Positions 39,018 to 48,325 of a stretch of 64,000 nucleotides of DNA are shown in pieces; positions within the stretch are counted from its first letter, which is position 1; every line of letters starts with the position of its first letter. The stretch covers positions 26,697-90,696 of the forward strand of contig WRPG01000010.1 of NCBI GenBank assembly GCA_009773355.1, read 5' to 3'. The notes beneath the pieces were generated by a model. It was not told where the DNA came from, did not search any database, and saw nothing but the letters and a program-made list of their open reading frames with translations. Both the position numbers and the translations under genes were made by a program. Source of the DNA: Limisphaerales bacterium. Its GTDB lineage: Bacteria > Verrucomicrobiota > Verrucomicrobiia > Limisphaerales > SXTU01.

Positions 39018-42000
39018 ATGCAAAAGCTCGCTGAAATCTCCATCCGCCGTCCGGTGTTCGGCACGATGATCGTGCTGGCGCTGGTGGTCGTGGGCATCGC
39101 GGGCTACCTCAAGCTCGGCGTGGACCGCTCGCCGCCCGTGGACATTCCGACGATTTATGTCGGCACGCGGCTGCCCGGCGCGTCGCCGGTCGAAGTCGAG
39201 TCGCTCATCTCCCAGCCCATCGAGGAGCAGGTCAACACGGTCGAGGGCATCACCGAGCTGCGTTCCATCTCCGGCGTCGGCAGCTCCTTCGTCATCATCC
39301 AGTTCGACCTCAGCCGCAAGGTGAGCGAGGCGCTCGAGGACGTGCGCAACCGCGTCGCCTCGATGGGCACCGAGCTGCCGCGCGACGCCGACCCGCCGCA
39401 GGTCACCAAGTTCGACACCGAGCGCAACGGCGTCATCTCTGTCTCGCTCTCCGGCGAGCGCACGCAGCGCGAGCTGACCGAGCTGGCGGACAAGATCGTG
39501 AAGGTGCAGCTCGAACGCGCCCTCGGCGTGGGCGAGGTGGAAATCAACGGCGGCCTCCAGCGTGCCATCAGCATCTGGGTGGACCCTGACCGGCTGGCGG
39601 CCTACCAGATCCCCATCACCACCGTGCGCAACGCCGTCGCGCGCCAGAACGCCAACATCCCCGGTGGCAACGTCATCTCCAACGTCCGCGAGCACACGCT
39701 CCGCACCGTGGGCCGGCTCACGGATGCGCGCGAGTTCAACGACCTCGTCATCACCACCGTCAGCAACTCGCCCGTCCGCATCCGCGACCTCGGCTGGGCC
39801 GAGGATGGCACCAAGGAACAGCGCACCGTCTCGCGCCTCAACGGCCGTCCCTCCGTGACGCTCGTGGTCAAGCGCCAGGCCGACGCCAACACCGTTGAAG
39901 TCATCGAGGCGGTGAAGAAGAAGCTCCCCGGCATCCAGGCGCAGCTCCCGGCGGACATCAAGTTCGAGGTGATCGAGGACCAGTCGCGTTACATCTACGA
40001 GGCGCTCCACGAGATCAACGTCCACCTTGTCCTGGGCAGCATCCTCGCGAGCCTCGTCGTGTTCGCCTTCATGCGGAGCTGGCGCGCGACCTTCATCGCG
40101 GCGGTGGCGATTCCCTGCTCGGTCATTTCCACCTTCGGCGTGATGTGGGCGCTGCACTTCACGCTCAACAGCGTCACCATGCTCGCCCTTGTGCTCATGG
40201 TCGGCATCGTGATTGATGATGCCATCGTCGTGCTGGAAAACATCTTCCGCTTCGTCGAGGAGAAGCAGATGCACCCGTTCGACGCCGCGCGGGAGGCGAC
40301 GAAGGAGATCGGCACGGCCGTGCTCGCGACCACGTTGAGCCTCGTCGTCATCTTCGTGCCGGTGTCGTTCATGTCGAGCATCGCGGGGCGGTTCCTCTTT
40401 CAGTTTGGCATCACGGCGGGCGTGGCGGTGATGGTGAGCCTGCTTGTGTCCTTCACGCTCACGCCGCTGATGAGCGCGCGCCTCTTCAACCTTGGCGAGG
40501 TGAGCAAGGCCACGCACGGCGGGCCGAAGTCGCGCGGCGGGTTTTACGGCTGGATGGAGCGCCTTTACATGGCGGTGCTGGGCTTCTGCATGAGATGGCG
40601 GTTCGCCGTCCTCGTGCTGGCGCTTCTCGTCATGGCGTCCTCGGTCCCGCTCTACCAGTCCTTGCGGCAGGAGTTCACCCCCGGCAACACCGACGAGGGC
40701 GAGTTCGAGATCGGCCTCTCCGCGAAGGAAGGCACCAGCCTCACGCAGATGGACGAGGTCGCGCTCATGGCCGAGCGCGAGCTGCGCGCGATGCACCAGC
40801 TCCGCCTCGTGCAGGGCGGCATCGGCGGCAGCCGCATCAGCGGCGCGAACTATGCGCGCTATTACGTCCGCCTCGCGCCGCACCAGGAGCGCGTCTTCAT
40901 GTGGTCGCGCCTCGTCTCGCTCCATCCGCTCGACGCCTTCAAGGGCAACTACTCCCAGCGCGACGTGTTGCAGGAGGTCCGCACCCGGCTGCGCAAGCTG
41001 CCCGGCGTCCGGGTCTCCGTGCGCGCCTCTTCCTCGTCCATCAGCGTTGGCGGGCCGAACTACGACATTGATTTCTCCATCCTCGGCCCCGATCTCGAAT
41101 CGCTCTCGAAGTATGCCGAGGAACTCCGCGCCCGTTCCGCCGAACTCGGCCTGGCCGACGCCGACACCACGCTCAAGCTCGACAAGCCGGAATTCCGCGT
41201 CCACATCAACCGCGAGCGCGCCGCCGCGCTGGGCGTCTCCGTGGACGACATCGCCACCGCCCTGCGCATCATGGTCGGCGGCGACGAGCGCGTCTCCCGC
41301 TTCCGCGACGCCAGCGTGGGTGACGATTACGACGTGCAGGTGCGCCTCGCCGAGGGCAAGCGCAACGACCGCGAGACCATTTCGCGCCTCTACGTCCCAC
41401 GCCAGGGCGGCGGCCTCGTGCGCCTCGACAACGTAGTGGACATCGTCGAGGGCCAGACCGCGTCGCGCATTGACCGCCTCGACCGCCAGCGGCAGGTGAG
41501 CCTCCGCGGCTCGATCCTGACCATGCGCGAGGAGGGCGGCCAGTTGGTGCCCACCGGCTACGCGATGAAGGACCGCCTGCAGACGCTCGAGGCGGCCTTT
41601 CAGGAGATGAACCTGCCCGCCACCTACACCACGAAGATTTCCGGTCGCGGCCGCGAGCTGGAGCGCACCTTCAAGGAGTTTCTCTGGGCGTTCCTGCTCT
41701 CCGTCATCTTCATGTATATGATTCTCGCCTCGCAATACGAGAGCCTCATCCACCCGCTGACCATCCTGCTCTCGCTCCCGCTCTCGCTGCCCTTCGCGCT
41801 CTTCTCGCTCTGGGTGTCCGGCAACACGCTCAACCTCTACTCCGCGCTCGGCCTGCTCGTGCTCTTCGGCGTTGTGAAAAAGAACGCCATTCTCCAGATT
41901 GACCATATGAACACCCTGCGCCGCGCCGGCCTGGAACGCCTGCAAGCCATCATGGACGGCAACCGCGACCGTCTCCGCCCCATCCTGATGACCACGCTCA

Positions 42001-42230
42001 CGCTGGTCGCTGGCATGATTCCGCTCGCGCTGGGCACCGGCCCCGGCGCGGAGGAGCGCCGCGCGGTGGCCGTCGTCGTGATCGGCGGCCAAACCCTCTG
42101 CCTCCTGCTCACGCTCTTGGTCACGCCAGTGGTTTACTCCTACCTCGACGACATCGCGCAAGTCTTCCACCGCAAGCACGCAGCGATGCAGACTCCCGGA
42201 ACCACGCCCGAGGTGATTGCTGCGAAGTGA
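39018..42230 (+). CDS. Efflux RND transporter permease (HAE-type)
   Basis: 1070 residues, the family length, with two six-helix bundles and large periplasmic porter domains. It begins [19 protein letters not shown]. Proton-relay Asp pair in [15 protein letters not shown] lies in helix 4. The porter regions are seen as [20 protein letters not shown] and FSGAYVRNSISVG-like parts. The C-terminal [13 protein letters not shown] matches HAE-1/HAE-2. It pumps drugs, detergents or metals out with proton energy; the substrate is not predictable from sequence alone. The adaptor gene is just upstream. A minus-strand beta-helix gene is convergent 24 bases downstream. Confidence 0.96.
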   Translation: MQKLAEISIRRPVFGTMIVLALVVVGIAGYLKLGVDRSPPVDIPTIYVGTRLPGASPVEVESLISQPIEEQVNTVEGITELRSISGVGSSFVIIQFDLSRKVSEALEDVRNRVASMGTELPRDADPPQVTKFDTERNGVISVSLSGERTQRELTELADKIVKVQLERALGVGEVEINGGLQRAISIWVDPDRLAAYQIPITTVRNAVARQNANIPGGNVISNVREHTLRTVGRLTDAREFNDLVITTVSNSPVRIRDLGWAEDGTKEQRTVSRLNGRPSVTLVVKRQADANTVEVIEAVKKKLPGIQAQLPADIKFEVIEDQSRYIYEALHEINVHLVLGSILASLVVFAFMRSWRATFIAAVAIPCSVISTFGVMWALHFTLNSVTMLALVLMVGIVIDDAIVVLENIFRFVEEKQMHPFDAAREATKEIGTAVLATTLSLVVIFVPVSFMSSIAGRFLFQFGITAGVAVMVSLLVSFTLTPLMSARLFNLGEVSKATHGGPKSRGGFYGWMERLYMAVLGFCMRWRFAVLVLALLVMASSVPLYQSLRQEFTPGNTDEGEFEIGLSAKEGTSLTQMDEVALMAERELRAMHQLRLVQGGIGGSRISGANYARYYVRLAPHQERVFMWSRLVSLHPLDAFKGNYSQRDVLQEVRTRLRKLPGVRVSVRASSSSISVGGPNYDIDFSILGPDLESLSKYAEELRARSAELGLADADTTLKLDKPEFRVHINRERAAALGVSVDDIATALRIMVGGDERVSRFRDASVGDDYDVQVRLAEGKRNDRETISRLYVPRQGGGLVRLDNVVDIVEGQTASRIDRLDRQRQVSLRGSILTMREEGGQLVPTGYAMKDRLQTLEAAFQEMNLPATYTTKISGRGRELERTFKEFLWAFLLSVIFMYMILASQYESLIHPLTILLSLPLSLPFALFSLWVSGNTLNLYSALGLLVLFGVVKKNAILQIDHMNTLRRAGLERLQAIMDGNRDRLRPILMTTLTLVAGMIPLALGTGPGAEERRAVAVVVIGGQTLCLLLTLLVTPVVYSYLDDIAQVFHRKHAAMQTPGTTPEVIAAK

Positions 42231-42254
42231 CGCGGCGGGCTGGCGCGCCTGGCG

Positions 42255-43496
42255 CTACCGGCTTGATGCGGGGCGGCGCGGTGTGTGCAGGATGTTGTTC
42301 CGCTCCAGGCTGTCGCGGGCGCGGTTGAGGTGGATGAGCGGGCGGGACTTGGGGAAGGCACGCCCGCAGTCCGTGACGATGTTCCCCAACACGGACAACC
42401 GCTCGCATTTGCCGGCGGCCAGCACCGCCTCGCCACTCAGGCCGGAGAACGTGTTGCCCGAAATCACAATGTCCCGCGTGGCTTCCAGGGCGATGCCTGT
42501 CGCCACGTCGCGCGCCCAGATGTTCGGGTGGCTCGGGGACAGGCGCTTCATCAGGCCGCCAATCTCGCTGTTGCAGAAGGTGTTTCCCGTGACGGTGATG
42601 CGGCCGGAGTTCGCGCCGACGAACAGCGCGTTCGAGTGGACCAGCACGAAGGTGTTGGCCGACACCGTGCAGCCCCACGCGTCGAGCAGATGCACGCCGC
42701 CGCCGAGATGGTGCGCGATGACGTTCGCGCTGACGGTGATGCCGTAGCAGTCCCGGTCGAGGATGACCGCCGTGCCGTTGCACTCCTCGATCATGTTGCC
42801 GGAGAGCACGGAGCCGTAGGTGTTCTCGATGACCACGCCGTGGCGCAGGTGGTCGTCAATGTTGTTGCCGTTCAGGCACAAGTTGAAGCTGTCCAGGCAG
42901 CGCACCGCGTCCTGATTCTCCTCGAAGTGGTTCGCGTTCACCACGATGTCGTGCCCGCCCAGGATGGCCAGCCCCGCGCGGGCGTTGTAGGTGATCATCG
43001 AGTCCGCCACGCGCGGGTTCTCCGTGCAGTTGGTCATGCGGATGCCGTTCAGCCCATTGGAGCTGACGGTCAGCCCTTGAATGAAAAACTCCTGCACGCC
43101 CTCGGCGAAGATGCCGTCGCCGCTGTTCGTGTTGCCGGTCACGCGGAAGTTGCCGAGCTGCACCCGCCAGAGCCGCGCCCGGCGGTCCTGGTCGAGCGTC
43201 GGCGGGCGGACGATGAGCGCGGGCTGGCCGTCGGTGTTCCTGTTCACCAGATGCGTCGCCGCGCCCGCGCCCGCCACCCGCGTGTTGCCGCGGCCCAGCA
43301 CCAGCGGTCGCGTCAGCTCGAAGGTGCCCGGCGGAAGCTGCACCAGCCCGCCCGCCTCCGGCACGGCGTCAAACGCCGCCTGCAGCGTGGGAAACTTCGC
43401 GGCGTCCACGATGGCCGGCGGCGGCGGCGGCGCGGCGGCGTGAAGCGAAACGGCGGCGAGGGCGATCAACGAAACGAGGAGCCGGGAGGATTTCAT
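42255..43496 (-). CDS. Right-handed parallel beta-helix repeat protein, secreted
   Basis: 413 residues from the ATG at 43496 with signal peptide SSRLLVSLIALAAVSLHAA. A pectate-lyase-like start (FPTLQAAFDAVPEAGGLVQL, PPGTFELTRPLVLGRGNTRV) is followed by about twelve coils of G-N-x-I/F repeats (NSNGLNGIRM-, VVNANHFEEN-, ISGNTFSG-type). This fold is shared by NosD/CASH, pectin-acting and C5-epimerase proteins; catalytic residues are not identifiable. Longer starts would add unrelated residues. It is divergent from the second PSD1 gene, with the starts about 110 bases apart, and may serve extracellular glycan handling. Confidence 0.87.
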   Translation of the reverse strand: MKSSRLLVSLIALAAVSLHAAAPPPPPAIVDAAKFPTLQAAFDAVPEAGGLVQLPPGTFELTRPLVLGRGNTRVAGAGAATHLVNRNTDGQPALIVRPPTLDQDRRARLWRVQLGNFRVTGNTNSGDGIFAEGVQEFFIQGLTVSSNGLNGIRMTNCTENPRVADSMITYNARAGLAILGGHDIVVNANHFEENQDAVRCLDSFNLCLNGNNIDDHLRHGVVIENTYGSVLSGNMIEECNGTAVILDRDCYGITVSANVIAHHLGGGVHLLDAWGCTVSANTFVLVHSNALFVGANSGRITVTGNTFCNSEIGGLMKRLSPSHPNIWARDVATGIALEATRDIVISGNTFSGLSGEAVLAAGKCERLSVLGNIVTDCGRAFPKSRPLIHLNRARDSLERNNILHTPRRPASSR

Positions 43497-43606
43497 GGCG
43501 TGTGAATGGTCATGCACTGACGCGCGGCGTTTCGGTGCGCTTCGAGCGGAACTCGGCGGTCCGGCAGTTCGCGCCGCCACGCCTTGGCTTGAACTTGTCC
43601 GCCGCC

Positions 43607-46198
43607 GTGCCGTATCAATCCGCAGTGCCAGCGTCCCCGCCATTTTCCGCGCTCGTTGCCGCGCTCATTGCGCTGGCCGGCACGGTTGCGGTGACGGCGG
43701 CGACCGGAGCGCCGGCTCCGGTGGACTTCGCGCGCGAGGTGCGGCCGCTGCTGGTCAAGCGCTGCCTCGCCTGCCACGACGCCGAGCACGCGAAGGGCGG
43801 CCTGCGGCTCGACTCCCGCGAGGCCGCGCTCAGGGGCGGCAAGTCCAGGCAACCCACGCTCGTCCCCGGCGCACCAGCGAAGAGCGAACTGGTCAAGCGC
43901 ATCACCACCCATGACCCGGACGAGTTGATGCCACCGAAAGGCGGCGCGCTCACGTTGGCGCAAGTCACCTTGCTCACGCGCTGGATTGCCGAGGGCGCGA
44001 CTTGGCCCGCCGACAGCGCGGCGAAGCACTGGGCGTTCGTCCCGCCGGTGCGGCCAGTGGTTCCCGTCGTGAAGAACAAGTCGTGGCCGCGCAACGCGAT
44101 TGACCACTTCATCCTCGCGAAGTTGGAGGAACGCGGCTGGCAGCCATCGCCAGCGGCGGAGCCGCGCGTCCTCATCCGCCGCCTGCACTTTGACCTCATC
44201 GGCTTGCCGCCCACACCGGGGGAGGTGGACACCTTCACGCAACACGCAGCACGCAGCACGCCCGAAGCCCTCGCCCGGCTCGTGGACGACTTGCTCGGCC
44301 GCACCAGCTACGGCGAACGCTGGGGTCGCCACTGGCTCGACCTCGCGCGCTACGCGGAGACCAACGGCTACGAACGCGACGCCGCCAAGCCCAACGTCTG
44401 GCGCTACCGCGACTACGTCATCGCCGCTTTCAACTCGGACAAACCCTACGACCGCTTCATCCGCGAGCAAATCGCCGGCGACGAGTTGCCGGACACGAAC
44501 GCCGAGACGCTCATCGCCACCGGCTTCCACCGCCTCGGCCCGTGGGACGACGAGCCGGCCGACCACTTGCAGGACCGTGCCGACCAGGTGGACGACATGA
44601 TCCGCACCACGTCGCAGGCCTTCCTCGGCGTCACGCTCGGGTGTGCGCGCTGCCACGACCACAAGTTCGACCCGCTCACCGCGCGCGATTACTACAGCCT
44701 CGCCGCCGTGTTTGCGCCGCTGAAGCGCACGCAGTCGGGCCGCACCGACCTCGACGCTCCCGCCGGCTCGCGTGTGGAACTTGCGGCGCTGGCCCAGCGC
44801 GACCAGCGCATCGCCGCGCTGACGAATGAGGTGGCTGCTGCGCGCTCCGCGTTCCGCATGGAGTTCCTCGCCAGTGGCAAATCCGCCCTGCCCGCCGACG
44901 CGGTTGCTGCCTTTCGCACCGACGCAAGGCAGCAGACGCCCGCGCAGAAGGAGTTGGTGAAGAAGTTCACGGCGCAGTTGGAAGCGAAAGTGACAAAGGC
45001 CCTGCCCGCCGAGATCCGCGAGAAGGCCGGCGCTACCGAAGCCGCCATCGCCGAACTGCGCCGCGCCACGCCCGACCTGCCGCGTGGTTACTTCCCGAAC
45101 GAGCCTTCGCCGACCGCGCCGAAGAGCTTCGTCCTGCTGCGCGGCAGCGCGCACAGTCCCGGCCCGGAAGTCTTCCCCGCCGTGCCGGTGGCCCTCACGG
45201 CGAAGCAGCCGGACTTCCCCGCGCCCGACGAGTTCACCACGCGCCGCCGCCTCACGCTCGCAAACTGGATTGCCAGCGCGGACAACCCGCTCACCGCGCG
45301 CGTCCTCGTGAACCGCGTCTGGCAGCACCACTTCGGCGAGGGCCTCGTGCGCACGGCGAGCGACTTCGGCCTCATCGGCACCGCGCCCACACACCCCGAG
45401 CTGCTCGACTGGCTGGCCGACTGGTTCGTGAAGGAAGGCGGATGGTCGGTGAAGCGGCTGCACCGGCTGATACTCGGCAGCGCCACTTGGCAACAAGCGT
45501 CCTCCGCTTACGCATTACGTTTTACGCATTACGCCGACGTAAAACGTAAAGACGTAACGCGTAATCAGACAGCTCCCGCCGCCCACGAACTTGACCCGGA
45601 AAACCTCCTCCTCTCCCACTTCCCCTACCGCCGCCTCGAAGTCGAGGCCATCCGCGACTCGATGCTCGCCGTGAGCGGGCGACTGAACCCGTGCGTGGGT
45701 GGGCCAAGCATGTATCCCGAGGTGCCCAAGGAGGCGCTCGCCGGCAGCAGCGACCCGGACAAAATCTGGAAGCCCTTCGATGAGGCCGATGCCTCGCGCC
45801 GCACCGTCTATGCGTTCCTGAAACGCTCGTTCATGGTGCCCATGCTCGAAGTGCTGGACGTGTGCGACACCACGCAGAGCAGCGACAAGCGCGCCGTCAC
45901 GAGCGTCGCCCCGCAGGCGCTCACGCTCTTCAACGGCGAGTTCGTGAACCGCCAGGCCCGCCAATTCGCCGACCGCCTGAAGCGCGAGGCCGGTGCGAAG
46001 GTGGAGGCGCAAATCCAGCTCGCCTGGCGACTCGCGCTGGCCCGCCCGCCCAAGCCCGAGGAGCTCGCCGCAATGCAACGCTTCCTCACCGAGGAAACCA
46101 CCAGCAAGAACATCTCCACCGACGAAGCCACCCACGCCGCGCTCACCCAGATGTGCCGCGTGGTCCTGAACCTGAACGAGTTTGTTTACCCGGACTGA
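43607..46198 (+). CDS. PSCyt1-DUF1549-DUF1553 (PSD1) protein, second set
   Basis: 863 residues from the GTG at 43607, giving a signal peptide ([20 protein letters not shown]). PSCyt1 holds the haem motif CLACH at residues 53-57. DUF1549 has [29 protein letters not shown] and the second haem motif [16 protein letters not shown]1553 has [20 protein letters not shown] and VWQHHFGEG. Two in-frame word repeats are inside: at 44237-44262 (QHAARST in the DUF1549 part) and at 45506-45565 ([19 protein letters not shown]). The latter is at the same place as in the first PSD1 gene. A small membrane protein gene and DUF1501 follow within 15 and 10 bases, surely one operon. A GTG at 43502 is an alternative start. 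Confidence 0.92.
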   Translation: MPYQSAVPASPPFSALVAALIALAGTVAVTAATGAPAPVDFAREVRPLLVKRCLACHDAEHAKGGLRLDSREAALRGGKSRQPTLVPGAPAKSELVKRITTHDPDELMPPKGGALTLAQVTLLTRWIAEGATWPADSAAKHWAFVPPVRPVVPVVKNKSWPRNAIDHFILAKLEERGWQPSPAAEPRVLIRRLHFDLIGLPPTPGEVDTFTQHAARSTPEALARLVDDLLGRTSYGERWGRHWLDLARYAETNGYERDAAKPNVWRYRDYVIAAFNSDKPYDRFIREQIAGDELPDTNAETLIATGFHRLGPWDDEPADHLQDRADQVDDMIRTTSQAFLGVTLGCARCHDHKFDPLTARDYYSLAAVFAPLKRTQSGRTDLDAPAGSRVELAALAQRDQRIAALTNEVAAARSAFRMEFLASGKSALPADAVAAFRTDARQQTPAQKELVKKFTAQLEAKVTKALPAEIREKAGATEAAIAELRRATPDLPRGYFPNEPSPTAPKSFVLLRGSAHSPGPEVFPAVPVALTAKQPDFPAPDEFTTRRRLTLANWIASADNPLTARVLVNRVWQHHFGEGLVRTASDFGLIGTAPTHPELLDWLADWFVKEGGWSVKRLHRLILGSATWQQASSAYALRFTHYADVKRKDVTRNQTAPAAHELDPENLLLSHFPYRRLEVEAIRDSMLAVSGRLNPCVGGPSMYPEVPKEALAGSSDPDKIWKPFDEADASRRTVYAFLKRSFMVPMLEVLDVCDTTQSSDKRAVTSVAPQALTLFNGEFVNRQARQFADRLKREAGAKVEAQIQLAWRLALARPPKPEELAAMQRFLTEETTSKNISTDEATHAALTQMCRVVLNLNEFVYPD
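44237..44262. repeat. In-frame word repeat (ACGCAACACGCAGCACGCAG) in PSD1 gene 2
   Basis: CAACACG and CAGCACG words in a single arm, coding [11 protein letters not shown] in the DUF1549 domain. The same words are in the inverted repeat at 6502-6577. Confidence 0.7.
45506..45565. repeat. In-frame word-type inverted repeat in PSD1 gene 2
   Basis: Left arm 45506-45533 (GCTTACGCATTACGTTTTAC words) and right arm 45538-45565 (CGTAAAACGTAAAGACGTAA words). The loop is four bases. The PSD1 frame reads through. Confidence 0.92.
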
Positions 46199-46212
46199 GA
46201 GATAGCCGAGAA

Positions 46213-46701
46213 ATGAAGCGCTCCACACACACAGGTCCACTGGTTGCCACGTTGGTCTGCATCGTCTTCATCGCCTGCCTCTGGTCGTGGAGCTATCAAG
46301 CCCCACATTCCTTGCGATTCAGTTTGAAAGTTGGGGAGGTCCAATGGCTCATGCACCAAGGCATCATTCAGATTGACCTCGTTTGGGGCGACACTGAAGA
46401 CCGTGGCTTTGAGTGGGACTCCCACCTCAGGTTGTCCGGTTTGGCTAGAGAAAATCTGGGCATGTTCAAACCGAAGCATGGCATCAGAGGGGTTCTTGCC
46501 AGTGTCGGCTTTGAGACGCATTCGTATGACCGGATGCTGGGGTTCTTGGGTCCGAGTCTTCCAAGTCAGGTAGTCTTCTTACCTTTCTGGTTCTTGTCGC
46601 TCTCCTGTGGCTCGCTTCTGCTGTTACAGGTCATGCGCCGTGTCCACGGCGAGGACACGTCAGTTAAACCTGTTACGGCCAAGCTCCCCATCCGCAACTG
46701 A
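46213..46701 (+). CDS. Membrane protein of unknown function between PSD1 and DUF1501 genes
   Basis: 162 residues. A first membrane segment (GPLVATLVCIVFIACLWSWS), an exposed part of about 80 residues with strands (HSLRFSLKVGEVQWLMHQG, IIQIDLVWGDTEDR), a second membrane segment (VVFLPFWFLSLSCGSLLLLQV) and a short basic end. No family recognised. It lies 14 bases after the PSD1 stop and ends nine bases before the DUF1501 start. It occupies the same slot as the unrelated 68-residue protein at 23159-23365. It is clearly less GC-rich than its neighbours, which suggests recent arrival in the operon. Confidence 0.72.
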   Translation: MKRSTHTGPLVATLVCIVFIACLWSWSYQAPHSLRFSLKVGEVQWLMHQGIIQIDLVWGDTEDRGFEWDSHLRLSGLARENLGMFKPKHGIRGVLASVGFETHSYDRMLGFLGPSLPSQVVFLPFWFLSLSCGSLLLLQVMRRVHGEDTSVKPVTAKLPIRN

Positions 46702-46710
46702 CTCAGGCAA

Positions 46711-48192
46711 ATGAACACTGACTTCAATAACTCTCGCTTCCGCCCGAGCCCCACCCCCTGTGGACGCTCCCGCCGCGAGTTCCTATGGCAGGCCGGTGCG
46801 GGCTTCGCGGGGCTGGGCTTGCTGGACATCCTTCAGCAAGACGGTTTCTTCGCCTCCGCGCAAGCCGCGTCATCGGTCGCACAGTCGCCGCTGGCACCGC
46901 GCGCACCGCATTTTCCGACCAAGGCCAAGCACGTCATCTTCCTGTTCATGAACGGCGCGCCCAGCCAGGTGGACACGTTCGACCCCAAGCCCGAGCTGGC
47001 GAAACATCACGGCAAGCCCTACGCCGGCAAGGTCAAGGCCGTCGGCTCGAACGGCCGGCCGGTGGGCTATCTGATGCAGACGCCGTTCGAGTTCAAGCCG
47101 CACGGGCGCAGCGGCCTGCCGGTCAGCAGCCTCTTCCCACACACGTCGAAGTTCGCCGACGATATTTGCGTGCTGCGCTCGCTCTACACGGACACGGCGG
47201 CGCACGCGTCCGGCTGCCTCCAGATGAACACCGGCAGCATCTTCGTCGGGCGGCCCAGCCTCGGCGCGTGGTTGAGCTATGGCCTCGGCACGATGAACGC
47301 CGCGCTGCCGAGCTTCGTGGTGATGACCGATCCGCGCGGCGGCCCCATCGGCAGCGCGTCGAACTGGACCGCCGGCTACATGCCCGCCGCGTATCAGGGC
47401 ACGCTCTTCCGCAGCAAGGGCAATCCGCTCCTCGACCTCGCCACGCCCGAGGGCGTCAGCCCGCGCGCCCAACGCCGCTCGCTCGACCTGCTCGCGGAGC
47501 TGAACGAACAGCATCGCCGCGAGCGCCCGCAGGAGTCCGAGTTGTCCGCGCGCATCCTCTCCTACGAGCTGGCCTACCAGATGCAGACCAGTGCTGCGGG
47601 CGTCGTGGACTTGAAAGATGAACCCGCCGCCACGCGCGAGCTTTACGGCCTCGACCACCCGCTCACCGCCGACTTCGGGTCGAAGTGCCTCGTCGCGCGC
47701 CGGCTCATCGAGAAGGGCGTGCGCTTCGTGCAGCTCTACTCCGGCGGCGGCCATCTCGAAGACACCTGGGACGGCCACAGCGACTGCATCAAGAACCACA
47801 CGCTCCACGCCGGCGAGACGGACAAGCCCATCGCCGCGCTCATCGCGGACCTGAAGCGCACCGGCCTGTGGGACGAGACGCTGCTGGTCTGGGGCGGTGA
47901 GTTCGGCCGAACCCCCACGAGCGAAGGTGTGGGCAAGCCGGGCCGCGACCACAACTGGCACGGCTTCTCGATGTGGCTCGCAGGCGCAGGCGTGAAGGGT
48001 GGGCAGTTCATCGGCGCGACGGACGAGCTGGGCTTCGAAGCCGTCGAAGAACGCCACCACGTCTCCGACCTGCACGCGACGATTCTGCACCTCATGGGCC
48101 TGGACCACGAGCGGCTCACTTACTTCTACCAAGGGCTGGAGCAACGCATCACCGGCGTGCGCGGAGAAGTGATCAAGAAGGCGTTGGCGTGA
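46711..48192 (+). CDS. DUF1501 domain-containing protein, second copy (Tat-exported)
   Basis: 493 residues with a twin-arginine motif SRREFLWQAGAGFAGLGLL near residue 20. DUF1501 blocks: HVIFLFMNGAPSQVDTFDPK, FADDICVLRSLYTD, GCLQMNTGSIFVGRPSLGAW, LWDETLLVWGGEFGRTPTSE, GRDHNWHGFSMWLAGAGVKG and VSDLHATILHLMGLDHERLT. It is the third gene of the PSD1 - membrane protein - DUF1501 operon. A bidirectional terminator lies 80 bases after the stop. Biochemical function is unproven; a role with the PSD1 partner outside the cytoplasm is inferred from consistent pairing. Confidence 0.93.
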   Translation: MNTDFNNSRFRPSPTPCGRSRREFLWQAGAGFAGLGLLDILQQDGFFASAQAASSVAQSPLAPRAPHFPTKAKHVIFLFMNGAPSQVDTFDPKPELAKHHGKPYAGKVKAVGSNGRPVGYLMQTPFEFKPHGRSGLPVSSLFPHTSKFADDICVLRSLYTDTAAHASGCLQMNTGSIFVGRPSLGAWLSYGLGTMNAALPSFVVMTDPRGGPIGSASNWTAGYMPAAYQGTLFRSKGNPLLDLATPEGVSPRAQRRSLDLLAELNEQHRRERPQESELSARILSYELAYQMQTSAAGVVDLKDEPAATRELYGLDHPLTADFGSKCLVARRLIEKGVRFVQLYSGGGHLEDTWDGHSDCIKNHTLHAGETDKPIAALIADLKRTGLWDETLLVWGGEFGRTPTSEGVGKPGRDHNWHGFSMWLAGAGVKGGQFIGATDELGFEAVEERHHVSDLHATILHLMGLDHERLTYFYQGLEQRITGVRGEVIKKALA

Positions 48193-48271
48193 GCAGCGGA
48201 GCGCCGGTCTCCGACCCGGCGCGATGATTGGCGGCTCGACATCCCATTCACCGGCATGGCGGGGATAAAGC

Positions 48272-48300
48272 AAAAGCCCCGGCCAGGCGACCGGGGCTTT
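48272..48300. terminator. Bidirectional terminator between DUF1501 and the PFOR genes
   Basis: AAAAGCCCCGG-CCAGGCGA-CCGGGGCTTT is a strong stem between the convergent genes. On the minus strand it is followed by TTTTGCTTT, so it best serves the PFOR operon. Confidence 0.88.
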
Positions 48301-48325
48301 GCGAGATTCGGTTTTCAGCGCGGCA

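Noticed and set aside
38937..42179. Open frame of 1080 codons antisense to the RND permease
   Set aside because: Composition artefact; His/Arg/Glu/Asp-rich with no motifs. The RND frame is clearly the real one.
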